A DNA stretch of 64,000 bases from Stentor coeruleus. Lineage: Eukaryota > Ciliophora > Heterotrichea > Heterotrichida > Stentoridae. The stretch covers positions 62,001-126,000 of the forward strand of contig MPUH01000047.1 of NCBI GenBank assembly GCA_001970955.1, written 5' to 3'. Positions 53,784 to 63,867 of the stretch are shown piece by piece. A program made the translations under genes and the position numbers. The stretch's first letter is position 1. Each line of letters starts with the position of its first letter. The notes below the pieces were generated by a model that saw only the letters and a list, made by a program, of their open reading frames with translations, was not told where the DNA came from and ran no database searches.

Positions 53784-54902
53784 CTATTTTTCAATGATAA
53801 TATTCGCATTTGTATTTAAATTCTCATCAGTTATGCTTGGGTCTTTCTGTTTATACTCTACTACCCAAGGATCACTTAATAACTGTGCACTTGTCGGCCT
53901 CTTTTTAGGATCTTGTTGCAATAACTTTCTAATCAAATTCTTAGCTCCAAAAGATAAATTTGCAGGGAGTTCATAAGTTCCTTTTAATATAAGCCTATAT
54001 AAATCCCTATCATTTGATCCTTTAAAAGGAAAAGCTCCAACTAACATTACATATAAAACAACACCCAAAGCCCAAATATCAGCAGGAGATCCAGGGTTTT
54101 CTCTTTTACCAACAATTTCAGGGGCCATATAACTTGGTGTGCCACAGAAAAGTTTGATTTTATTGCCAGGTGTTGTGAAAGTTGCAAAGCCAAAATCAAT
54201 AATTTTTACGTTATTAGAAATATCCAACATAATATTTTCCAGTTTCAAATCACGATGAATTATATTCATTCCATGACAATAATGAACTCCTGAGGCAATT
54301 TGTGAAAAGTATCTTCGGGCTATAGTTTCAGGGAGCATTCGATTAGGTTTTTTTTTCAAATAACTCCATAAAGAGCTTCCTGAAACATACTCCATTACTA
54401 AATGAATCTGTTTAGTACAATCAATAGCTTCTTTAAGTTTGACTATATGTGGATGACAAAGAGCTTTAAGGACTTTGATTTCGCTAACAACATTTTTTTT
54501 CCTTTGAGCATCGAGCATTTTAGACTTTTCATAAGTTTTTATAGCAAATTGTTGTTTTTTCGGAATATAAACGGCTTGTTTGACTATTGCATAAGCCCCA
54601 AGACCTAAAGTATGCCCTAATACATAATCATCTATAGAACCACTATAAAGACGTTCTTGATGGTCTATTGATTGACTTCTGTAGTTTTGAGATGAATTCG
54701 AACTTGTCCGTGTTGAGTTTTTCCAAGATGGTCTACTGACAGGTTTTACTTGTATATATCCTTTGTTAGATGAAGACCCGCTTGTTTTTTCTAAAGACTC
54801 TTTGGTCTTTGTATTTATAAGGGTATAACTTAAGTCTGTGTTCATTCGTCGGACTCTGTTGCTTCGGAGCTCTGAGTAGTTTCTTAACTGATTAGTTTTC
54901 AT
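53784..54902 (-). CDS. Ser/Thr protein kinase, CAMK/AMPK-like
   Basis: The 372-residue protein has a Ser-rich N-terminal extension of about 90 residues, then a complete kinase domain: glycine loop LGLGAYAIV (99-107), catalytic Lys in FAIKTYEK (122), HRDLKLEN (216-223), DFGFA (236-240) and APE (260-262), with an activation loop ending in FCGTPSYMAPE. The LDLKLEN-type catalytic loop and FCGTPSYMAPE are typical of SNF1/AMPK/MARK-type CAMK-group kinases. All residues needed for catalysis are present, so it should be active. It ends in a short Asn-rich tail. The last residues before the stop, including NANIIIEK, carry no known regulatory domain. Confidence 0.9.
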   Translation of the reverse strand: MKTNQLRNYSELRSNRVRRMNTDLSYTLINTKTKESLEKTSGSSSNKGYIQVKPVSRPSWKNSTRTSSNSSQNYRSQSIDHQERLYSGSIDDYVLGHTLGLGAYAIVKQAVYIPKKQQFAIKTYEKSKMLDAQRKKNVVSEIKVLKALCHPHIVKLKEAIDCTKQIHLVMEYVSGSSLWSYLKKKPNRMLPETIARRYFSQIASGVHYCHGMNIIHRDLKLENIMLDISNNVKIIDFGFATFTTPGNKIKLFCGTPSYMAPEIVGKRENPGSPADIWALGVVLYVMLVGAFPFKGSNDRDLYRLILKGTYELPANLSFGAKNLIRKLLQQDPKKRPTSAQLLSDPWVVEYKQKDPSITDENLNTNANIIIEK

Positions 54903-56376
54903 TTTTATTTGAATTTCAAATTGGAAATTGTCCCAAATTCATGCAAATTAGGAGGATGGGTTTGAGAAAATTGACTTTTTTGTATGGAGTTTTAGGATGA
55001 TTAGAGCATGACGAGGTAGAAAATACTTTTTTTTGAAGAATTGGGTTGAGGATTTAGGCTTTTATGATTTATAAATAATAACTATAGAAATTCGTATTAT
55101 TATTCAGTATCAACAGTACTTCAAAGTAAATTTTTAAGTATAACTCTTTTTATAAAGTCTCTGTCCTATATCAAATTTAAAATTATTATCAAGGCTTAAA
55201 CTTCTATAAACTCATATAAATCTCTATTTATGTTCTTATATCATCCTTAAATTTTCCTTATATATCATTATCTATACAAAATTGCAATATTGGATTTATT
55301 ATAAACTTCTTTTTAATAACATAAATGCGGGTTTTCATATTCGAATCATACCTTCAAGACTCATTCAATCATGAATTTCATAATCTTATCTTTTTAAGTA
55401 ATAAATTTTACAATCACTAAGGTTTAGTTATTAGAAAAAAAAATTTCAAGATTTTATTAGGCTTTACTTGATTTAAAAAAAAATACTGCTTTTTAGACTT
55501 TCGTATAAAGGTTTGAAGAAGTTTTTCATAGTTAATATTAGAATTTAAGAACTAAAAGCATAGGTTAATTTTTACATAATAAGTGCTTTGTAATAATCTC
55601 TTTATATGATTTTGTATTTATATATTTCTTTGAGAAAATTGCATAAGTTATTTAAATATTACGAAATTGTTATAAATTATCTTAGATATGAAAGTTGTAT
55701 TGATAGATGAAGTTATTTGTGAAAAAATATAAAACTTATTATGATATTTATGTTTAAAATATATGATAATAATATGCTGTCAAAGTGGAAAAGCTTTTAT
55801 GTTTTTCACTTTTTACTATGTATTAAGGATATTTAATAGTTTTTTACACAAAATTCAGGCATTTGATATTTAATATAATAAGCAATACTAAAAATTATAT
55901 GAAAAATTAACCCTAAATCTAAAATTTTGATGCTTCATTTATAATGAAGTTGAAAACTTAGATAAAGTATGATATGGAAATTATTCTTCAAACAAACAGC
56001 ATATCCTTAAATAAATATTACATTCTTATAATTACAATTTGCTAAAACTCTATTTCAAATCTAAATTTCCAATTTAACTAACAAAGTATCTTTAACTATT
56101 TACTTCAATTATCATATCATTAATGGTTAAAGTTATAAAATTACCAACCAATAAACCAAATCTAAACATTCCCATCCTAACTTATCTAATTTACCATTCT
56201 ACACAATATATAAAAACTTAAATCATGATATAATAAAAACTTATCAAATTTTATAATAATTATAGTAAAGTCTAAGTTTGAAATTTTATAATTTGTGTAG
56301 TGTTAGTCTCAAATAATAACTGTCAGATTTAATCCCTAAGATATATCAAATGAAAAAGATTAATAATAAACAATAA
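54903..56376. other. intergenic, very AT-rich
   Basis: No coding segment or RNA gene recognised in 1.47 kb. It marks the left part of the gene-poor right end of the window. Confidence 0.55.
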
Positions 56377-56550
56377 ATGGAGACAAGGAAAAATAGACTC
56401 GAGCATCCTTACGTGACAAGGGTGAAAAATATGCTAAACCCAGTAATAAACAGTCCAATTCTAAAAGCTAAAGACCCTTACCAACCTTCTCAAGGAAGCT
56501 TAATGAAAAAATTTGATTTTCCAGACTGTGCACTAAGTCTAAAAAGTTAA
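56377..56550 (+). CDS. short-protein family member A (57 aa)
   Basis: This ATG-to-TAA frame of 58 codons is supported by homology to two other small frames in the window (58736-58918 and 63676-63867). The shared core is ME..K..(x)EHPxVxRxKxMxN, then SP, then a D..QPSxG.L segment: here LEHPYVTRVKNMLNP and DPYQPSQGSL. The start context is AATAAATGG. The protein is basic, with no signal peptide or membrane segment. I cannot assign it to any known family. The length and the conserved motif suggest a short, unstructured peptide that binds a partner. Confidence 0.7.
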   Translation: METRKNRLEHPYVTRVKNMLNPVINSPILKAKDPYQPSQGSLMKKFDFPDCALSLKS

Positions 56551-58735
56551 AACTAATAAACAAATTCAACTATTTTAATAAAAGCTTTTTCTTAATTATC
56601 ATTAAGCCTTTAATCATATTCTTAAAAAAAATCATAAATTTGATCATATTCTGAAACTCATATTATCTTTATTTTTAGACATTTACATTGAAAATCGTAG
56701 CTTAAATTTTAGTTTTTAAAATTATTTTATAAACATTGAGTTAAGATTTGAAATAATTATTATAACTCTAGTAATTTTAATATTAAAGAGAGTAAAAGTT
56801 TTTGTTATATCGAAAATAATTGGATAAAGAAATTTATTCTTAAGAAAAAATTATTTTTGGGCTTAAGGTTGATGAAATTTAAAATCAAGAAAAAGATTTA
56901 CTAATTTACACAGTAGGTTTAAGAAATGATTGCGAGATGGAAGATTTTGTAATAATTATCTGACTTTTATATAAGTTATGAAATTTGGAAAGGCTTAGGT
57001 TTATTAGATAAGAAAACTTAAATAATTTTGCTTGAATAGAATTAAATAAGACAAAATTATAAAACACAGACTATGAAGATTTAGATAAGACTTTATTGAG
57101 TGAAATTAAAGCAAAATTATATTTATATGAGTAATAGCATCTAATTAAATGCAACTTTTGTAAAATGTTTTGTATTGCAAAACCTTCTAACTTTTAGGGG
57201 AATTATTATAACTAAGAAGATACTGATATAGCTTTTTTATATACTATAACTAAAATAACTATCTTGAAATCACTAAAGCTCATCATGCCTTAATAAATAC
57301 AAATGATTTCAAGTCTTAAGTACACTAAATAACACATCATATTAAACTTATTAAAATATATTGCACTTTCACTATTTGTTATTAGGAAAAAAAAATTCTT
57401 ATTACTAATAAAAATTATTATAGTTTGACTTTATATAAGAATTCCATTTTGATAAAGTTTTGTTTTTTAAAGAAGTTTAAGCATAATTTTATCTATAAAA
57501 ATCACATACAAAAGATAAATAACAGGATGTGTATATTTTAAGAGTATAAAATTTTGGCTGAGGAATTTAAGCATGATTACTTTCAAAGATTATTTTTTAA
57601 TGTGTTTTGAGTACTTCTTCAACTGATATTCTGAGATTCATATTGGCAGATCTGAAGTTTAATTATTTTAGTTAAATATTATCTAACTTTTTCATGATAT
57701 TTTTTTGTTTTAAACAGATAAATATAATTTTGTCTTTTTCTAAATTCTCAAAGTTTTTTAAGTGCTTGCTTAAACTGAAGATAATATGATTAAATATTAC
57801 AAAAAGTTTTATAGATTTAAATCATTTTATTAGCATATAAAAATCAGAAAATTAATTTATCAATTTATGTCACCCATTAAGTTTTTATTTTCATAGTTTA
57901 TATGATAAAATATGTTTATCACATTTGCAAATAACTAAACTTCTCACTTTGCAGATATTAACATAAGCTTTCTTACCTGAGTCAATAATCTAAATTATAA
58001 ATCTAAATTTTTACAGCATTTTCCTACAAAGTCTACTTTAGATTTAAAATCATATACAAAATTAAGCATTTCCTAAAGTTTACCCTAAAAACAATCATAA
58101 ATTTTAAAAATATAAAATATAATTTGTTTATTATGCATATTTAATATCAAAACTCCATTCTCTACATATAATAAGTTTCCTTTCCACTGCTAACTTCAGC
58201 TTTGGGTGTTTCTGCTAATTAAATATTCTAAATAAGCATAATCTTAGCGATACGCTTAGAAAAAAATCCAAATTTCAGTATAAGATAAAAATCATAAAGT
58301 TTTCATCTAAATTTAACCGATAAAAATACCAAAAAAGTCTAGAAATCATTATTTACTCTATAAATACAAATCAAGAAAGTCTTTACCAAATTATTATCTT
58401 ATATAATACTATAAAATAAAAATCATAAAAACAGCATCCTTTACTTCTAAATACATAATTTACTATAAAAAACATTAATCTCTACAAGATTCTAACTTCA
58501 ATCACAATTTTATTCTAACTTCTTATCAAGAAATTCTCATATTTTTTCTAATTATATTTCATTAACATAATATATTTTCTAATACAAAATACAGTTTAAT
58601 TTAAACATTTATTCTAATGTATATCCATTCCCAAAGGAGCTTTTGGAACTATTTCAAATTTCTAAATCATAATTTCTTCCAACGCATTTTAAAAGCCATT
58701 TTGACTTAAAACCATTTAGAATTATAGTTTTATAA
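56551..58735. other. intergenic, very AT-rich, 2.2 kb
   Basis: Separates two members of the short-protein family. I see no further member, tRNA or repeat. Confidence 0.55.
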
Positions 58736-58918
58736 ATGGAATCTAACAAGAGGGTACTTGAGCATCCATTAGTAACACGTGTGAAAAGTATGCTAAACCC
58801 TCCTCTAAGTCCAGTATTAACAATAAAAGATCTCTTCCAGCCTTCTCATGGTACTTTAGTAAAGAATAGAGCTTTTCTGAAATACACATCAGAACTTAAC
58901 AACTACACATTAGAATAA
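58736..58918 (+). CDS. short-protein family member B (60 aa)
   Basis: MESNKRVLEHPLVTRVKSML continues into NPPLSPVLTIKDLFQPSHGT, the clearest of the three family members. The start is in the perfect context TATAAATGG. The stop is TAA. The protein is basic with a Pro/Ser-rich centre containing an SP site. The conserved core shared with members A and C is EHPxVxRxKxMxN...SP...D..QPS.G.L. Family and function are not recognised. Confidence 0.8.
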   Translation: MESNKRVLEHPLVTRVKSMLNPPLSPVLTIKDLFQPSHGTLVKNRAFLKYTSELNNYTLE

Positions 58919-59090
58919 GTAATAATTCAAAAACTATTATATAAAACAGATTTTATATTAAAAGAATCAAAAATAAAATAGTTTCTAAGTTTTAAAATTT
59001 ATCTTTAGGATTTTAATTTTTTATAAGACCTTACGATTTCACTGTTCGATTAGACTTATACCATTTTTTGATAAAGGACAGGATATTGGA

Positions 59091-59330
59091 TTATATTAGT
59101 AGCGGCCGGGTAGGATAAAAAGAAAATGGTTGGAATGATATAAGTAATATTTGAGGTGAGAATAAGAAAAATGTTATTGAAAAGATAAATTGAAGTTTGG
59201 GGATTTTGGATTGTAGAAAGGGTAGTTTTGTTAAGATAATTTTAAGGTTTTTGATATGCTTAGATGGGTTATATATTGTTAGAATAAGTTCTAGGCTTAA
59301 AGAGCAGTAGAAAAACTTTTTTGTAATCAT
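59091..59330 (-). CDS. possible small hydrophobic protein (79 aa)
   Basis: The frame begins in the context TATAAATG, the same motif as proven genes here. The protein starts MITKKFFYCSLSLELILTIY and is rich in Ile, Leu, Phe and Pro with hydrophobic segments (FIFSITFFLFSPQILLISF). It may be a membrane peptide. With no homology and an unusual composition it may equally be chance in AT-rich DNA. Confidence 0.35.
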   Translation of the reverse strand: MITKKFFYCSLSLELILTIYNPSKHIKNLKIILTKLPFLQSKIPKLQFIFSITFFLFSPQILLISFQPFSFYPTRPLLI

Positions 59331-59747
59331 TTATAATAGGTGTTTGAAATATGCTTTAAAACTTAATGTAAAATGTATATAAGGCTTAATAAATGATTGT
59401 TTTAGGGATTGCTGAGATTTTTAATATTATATAAACTTTATTTTAAGAGTTTTGCTATCTGATCATCAAATATAACAACCATACTTTTTCGAGAATTATT
59501 CTATGTTCAATGGCCTTTTTGAAATTACCCTTACCTAATTTTATTTGTGTAAAATTTTTAATTGATTGGCTTGTCTATTTCTAACAAAAGCTGTGTGAAA
59601 ACTTAAAGGATTTTTTATAAAGTCATCATAGTTACTAAATAATTATAATAATAATTAATAGTTTATTGAACTTTTAAGGTACCTTCTGTTGATTATCACT
59701 TCACTATTATCCTTTAGCATTATTTGACCTATACTTTTACAAGGCAT

Positions 59748-59942
59748 ATGCCATTAAATTTGGTTAGAGAAAGCAAACTTGATATTTTAGTAGGGAAAAT
59801 GCTCTAGGAATTGATAATTTTTTGTAAAAGCTTTAAGTTTCCTACAGAAATTTTGGCAGATTATCAGGTCAAGACCAATTTCACACTTGAAGAAGCTGAA
59901 CATGGTTGGAATAGAGGAAATGATCGATATTTTAGCCCTTAG
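59748..59942 (+). pseudogene. possible gene fragment with one internal stop
   Basis: In one frame, MPLNLVRESKLDILVGKML runs to an in-frame TAG at 59805, then the frame continues to ILADYQVKTNFTLEEAEHGW and NRGNDRYFSP before a second TAG. The Glu/Trp/Asn-rich last part looks like protein sequence, and the frame is too coding-like for chance alone, but no family is recognised. It is probably a relic of a host gene, or an exon whose splicing I cannot see. Confidence 0.35.
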
Positions 59943-60177
59943 TTAATCAGTTAATATAGTTTGTTTTAATTAGTTGTATATGTTGTAAAGGATTATATTA
60001 ATTAAAATAGTAATTTTATTAGTGTATTCATAGATTAAACTTTGGAATATGTTATTTGATTAATTTTTGATATATACGCTTATTTAAGTAAGCATTTTTT
60101 TAACTCAGATTAAAAATCTAAGTAAATGTTTATTAACTACACAAAATTAATTTCCCTAAACTTAATTCATCCCATAA

Positions 60178-60473
60178 ATTATACAGTCCAAAAGTCGTAT
60201 CCCCAATCTAAAAAGCTTAAAAAATATCAAAATCACATCCGTAATCCGAAAAATCATACACCCCACGTAGTTTTCATCATAAAAAATCCTAAACTCCGTT
60301 CTNATTATACAGTCCAAAAGTCGTATCCCCAATCTAAAAAGCTTAAAAAATATCAAAATCACATCCGCAATCCGAAAAATCATACACCCCACGTAGTTTT
60401 CATCATAAAAAATCCTAAACTCCCTTCCNCACCCCACGTAGTTTTCATCATAAAAAATCCTAAACTCCGTTCT
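60178..60473. repeat. two 125-bp copies and one 44-bp copy, joined by N bases
   Basis: Copy A is 60178-60302, copy B 60304-60428 and copy C 60430-60473 (equal to the end of copy A). The N bases are at 60303 and 60429. Copies A and B differ at one internal base and near their ends. The arrangement looks like three overlapping contig ends placed in line, not a biological array. Confidence 0.88.
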
Positions 60474-60569
60474 ACCCCATAATCTCTTCTCATAATCCTG
60501 TATTTCTCTATCAACTTTATTTCATTCTAAAATTAAAAAAGACAAATGTCTGGCCGTTAATAATTAATA

Positions 60570-62249
60570 ATGTTAAGCAAAGAGTCAGGAGAAATCCTAA
60601 GTACTTTGTTAATGAAGTTTATACAAGGAGAACGCAGTGTTGAGATCTCTCGTAAAACCCTAGCAGAACTCTATAGTTTTAGTCCATCTTTGCTATTCTC
60701 TAAACTATGTAAAGTTTATAGGACCGAGCTCATTCCAAGAGATATTAAAGAATTTTTAGCAGAAAAATCTGTTGAAGCCAATGATGATGAAGTTTATATG
60801 CTAGTTCGTCAATATTCAGCAGGTCAAAACGGAAGATTGAATTTTGAGGATTTCACTCATTTGGTTTTACCATCAACAAATCAAATGGTATCGGAATTCG
60901 CACTTTCTAGAAACTCTGGGAATAATGATCAGGCTGAGTATTTCTTTGTCACGTTATTAAAAAATGAACTTAAGTTACAGAAAGAGGCTGAGGATTTAAA
61001 AATAGCACTTTTTAGTAGCAAAGATTTCAGTTTATGGAAAGCTTTTGAGGCACTTAATACTTCAGGCTCAGGATCAATTTGTGAAGAAGAGTTTAGAACT
61101 TTTTTGAGAGAGAATAAGAAGTTTATTAATGAAGATGATTATGATGCATTGATGAGAAGAATCGACCTGCAAGATGATTTGGTTATTAATTATAATGAGT
61201 TTTTAGAAGCTCTGATACCTATGAAAATACCTGGTAGTAGTGAGACAAGAATGCGACAAATTGCCAAAGATGAAGAACAAGAAGCCAAAAGAAGACTTAC
61301 TAGTGAGGAAATGGAAGAAGAAGTTGAAGGTAAAATCGAAACCCAACCTGATGTGGGAAAAGAAGTTGATGAAGATAAAGATGAACCAATGGATTCACAT
61401 GAACTTGAGCATAGTCCTCGGTTTAAAGACCCAAAAGAATTCACCTTAAGCCAAGATTATGAAACTCCAGAAAAAGGTAAAAGTCAGGTATCTAGGAATT
61501 TGCCATCAAGAAAATCAGGAGAAGCTTTTGAAAAGTTTAGCGAGTTGTTCCTTCGGACACTAGAAATCTCAAGAAAAGTCGAATTTTATCGACAAAATCT
61601 AGTCATGCTTGATAATTTCTCAGTCATCCAGTTATTTAAGCAAATTGATAGAGATGGACAAGGAGAAATTAATATTTCTGACTTTATAGAATTCTCTAAA
61701 GCCCTTAACTTAGAGTTTTCTTCTGAAAGTTTGGAAAGTTTATTTAAAAAGTATGCTAGCAAGGAAAAAATGACTATGGATCCAAATGAGTTTTCACTTT
61801 TGTTTTACTGTTTTGATAAGGAATATCAGAATTTATTAAGGATTAGTGATGAAGAAGAAGAAATAAACCAAGAAACATATGGGAAAATCAGAGATTTACT
61901 AGAAATTCTTGTTATAAGTGAAGAAATCTATTGTAATTGTCTTAAAAGCCTTAAGGAATTCAATAGTAAAGAAGTAAATGAGGTGTTTGAAGCTTTTGAC
62001 TGTGACCAAGATGGGGAAATCTCTGTTGATGATATGAAAAGTTTATTAAAATCTCAAGGGATAGCATGTTTGGATAAGGATTGTCTAATGGTAATTCAGA
62101 GATTTACTAAAGATAAAGAAAACTCTTTTACTTTAGGACAATTAATGGGAGCTTTAGAAGAAAATACTGAAGATAAAGAGGATTATAAGAAAAAGGAGGA
62201 AATGTCTGAGGTAGTATGGGAAAAAAGCATGGGGACTGTTTTTAAGTAG
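60570..62249 (+). CDS. EF-hand calcium-binding protein (559 aa)
   Basis: Several EF-hand regions are visible. The best has a full calcium-binding loop DCDQDGEISVDD (477-488), and a second has DRDGQGEINISD (360-371). Weaker, partly degenerate hands lie near residues 81-97 (AGQNGRLNFEDF), 163-176 (SGSGSICEEEF) and 200-212 (QDDLVINYNEF). A central acidic linker (about 235-310) separates an N-terminal pair from the C-terminal pair. The protein is likely a cytosolic calcium sensor with low-affinity and structural hands. No catalytic domain is present, so it differs from calcium-dependent kinases and PLC-like proteins. The start ATG is at 60570 and there is no visible intron. Confidence 0.88.
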   Translation: MLSKESGEILSTLLMKFIQGERSVEISRKTLAELYSFSPSLLFSKLCKVYRTELIPRDIKEFLAEKSVEANDDEVYMLVRQYSAGQNGRLNFEDFTHLVLPSTNQMVSEFALSRNSGNNDQAEYFFVTLLKNELKLQKEAEDLKIALFSSKDFSLWKAFEALNTSGSGSICEEEFRTFLRENKKFINEDDYDALMRRIDLQDDLVINYNEFLEALIPMKIPGSSETRMRQIAKDEEQEAKRRLTSEEMEEEVEGKIETQPDVGKEVDEDKDEPMDSHELEHSPRFKDPKEFTLSQDYETPEKGKSQVSRNLPSRKSGEAFEKFSELFLRTLEISRKVEFYRQNLVMLDNFSVIQLFKQIDRDGQGEINISDFIEFSKALNLEFSSESLESLFKKYASKEKMTMDPNEFSLLFYCFDKEYQNLLRISDEEEEINQETYGKIRDLLEILVISEEIYCNCLKSLKEFNSKEVNEVFEAFDCDQDGEISVDDMKSLLKSQGIACLDKDCLMVIQRFTKDKENSFTLGQLMGALEENTEDKEDYKKKEEMSEVVWEKSMGTVFK

Positions 62250-63675
62250 GATAGAGCTAATAACTCATAATTCGTTTGCATATATGATTAGATATAGTAA
62301 ATATTTTGAAGATTTTATTATATATTATGCATATGAGGAGATATTGATAAAAAATTTAGAGATTTATTTCTGATATGTAAGGGTTTTTTAGTATATTAGA
62401 ATATAAAATTTAAATTTGGATTAAAGCAATAATTATGTTATTAAGAATTATTAGAGTTGAATTTTTATTTTTATTTGAAAACTGTTGTTTTATATAGCTT
62501 AAACTCTAGCCATGATATTAATAGTTTCTTATATTCTAATGTATATGAAGTATACTATATAATCTTTATATGATTTCTTATACATTCAGATTTTTATAAT
62601 TCTTATCACTGTTGAATCGTTATAATATTTTATACTTTTTGTAATATTTTCATAATATATAGCTTTTTATTCTCTCTAGAGATAAGCCTTTTTCATACAA
62701 TTTTATTGAACTCTTCAGATTTTACCTGTTATTTCCTAATAAAAAGCGATCAAATAAACTGCTTACTAAAAATTAAGAATTTGCTTATCTTTTCATATTT
62801 TTTTATGTATAAATTCAATTTTGTATCTCTTACTACAACTAAACTCCAAAATCAAAGCCAAAAATCCTTTAAAAATCATAAATGTTTATACAAACTCCCA
62901 TATACTCTTTATATTAAATCATATCAAACTTCGATTAAATAAAAAAAAAATTTAAATCTCATCATAGACTATCAAAAAAAAAAACATGGAAGACACCAAA
63001 ACTAGAATGTATTTAAAATCAAAGACTTAAATTTTCCAAAAAAATAATATTCTTTATTATCAAAAACCATTCAAATACTCTAACTAATATTTATTTCACA
63101 TTCCCAATCAATTATATAATATAAAAGCTTTTGTGGTTTTCTTCTATATTATCATTATCTTCTTATCTTCAACAAAGATTTAAACTAGAAAATAATCAGC
63201 ATAAAAACTAGTAAAAAAATACCAAAAATATATACTTTTCTTATAAATACTAACAAAAGTTGTGAAGTAATTAAGAAAAAAAATTATTTTACAAGGATCT
63301 AAACTCTTACCCTCTCTTTGGCTATAAAAAAACAAAATACTTTAAAAATTCATTCGCTTTTTCAAAAAAATTTTGGAAAATTTTCCATTCCATTTTCACC
63401 ATTGCAATTATGCCTAAGCCCCAAATTTCTATCTCTCAAAAATTCATCGCTTCAAAATATCTGAAGTCTTAATCCACGTCTTTTTATCTATTAAGCTTTT
63501 TATTCAAAGACTTTGAATTATCTTTCACTTTAGTCTACCTATACAACTTGTTGTCATATTTGTCATGAGTTTAAATACTTCTAGGCTTGATCAAAGAATT
63601 ATGCTAAAGAATTGTAAAGAAAGCTATGATTTAGATTAAAGCCAAAGATTTTAATGTTATATAGTAAAGCATGAT
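62250..63675. other. intergenic, very AT-rich
   Basis: No coding segment, repeat or RNA gene recognised across 1.4 kb between the EF-hand gene and the last short-protein gene. Confidence 0.55.
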
Positions 63676-63867
63676 TTAAGCTGTAAATTTCTGATGTTCG
63701 AGGGCACTTTTTATCACTGTATGGGAGTGGGAAACTCTTTTGAGGTATCCATGTGAAGGTTGTAAAGCATCTCTTACTGTTATTCCAGGGCTGCTTGGAC
63801 GGTTGTACATGTTTTTGATTCTACTGACGAATGGGTGTTCGATCGCAGCGCCTTTGGGTGACTCCAT
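63676..63867 (-). CDS. short-protein family member C (63 aa)
   Basis: MESPKGAAIEHPFVSRIKNM continues to YNRPSSPGITVRDALQPSHG, the same layout as members A and B but on the opposite strand. The Gly/Pro/Ser-rich centre and SHSHTVIK tail are specific to this copy. The start context is AAGTAAATGG. It lies at the end of the window, 1.4 kb beyond the EF-hand gene, so the family may continue outside. Confidence 0.75.
   Translation of the reverse strand: MESPKGAAIEHPFVSRIKNMYNRPSSPGITVRDALQPSHGYLKRVSHSHTVIKSALEHQKFTA

Larger units (their letters stand above)
59331..60569. other. intergenic with a possible gene relic and a triplicated segment
   Basis: Contains the relic at 59748-59942 and the N-associated copies at 60178-60473. 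The rest is AT-rich and featureless. Confidence 0.55.

Noticed and set aside
58130-58220. Coding-like minus-strand phrase near 58180
   Set aside because: Two different frames look equally plausible over a few dozen codons, which points to chance.
60126-60482. A plus-strand frame and its minus-strand mirror spanning the N bases
   Set aside because: Both run through triplicated sequence joined by N, so they are assembly products, not genes.
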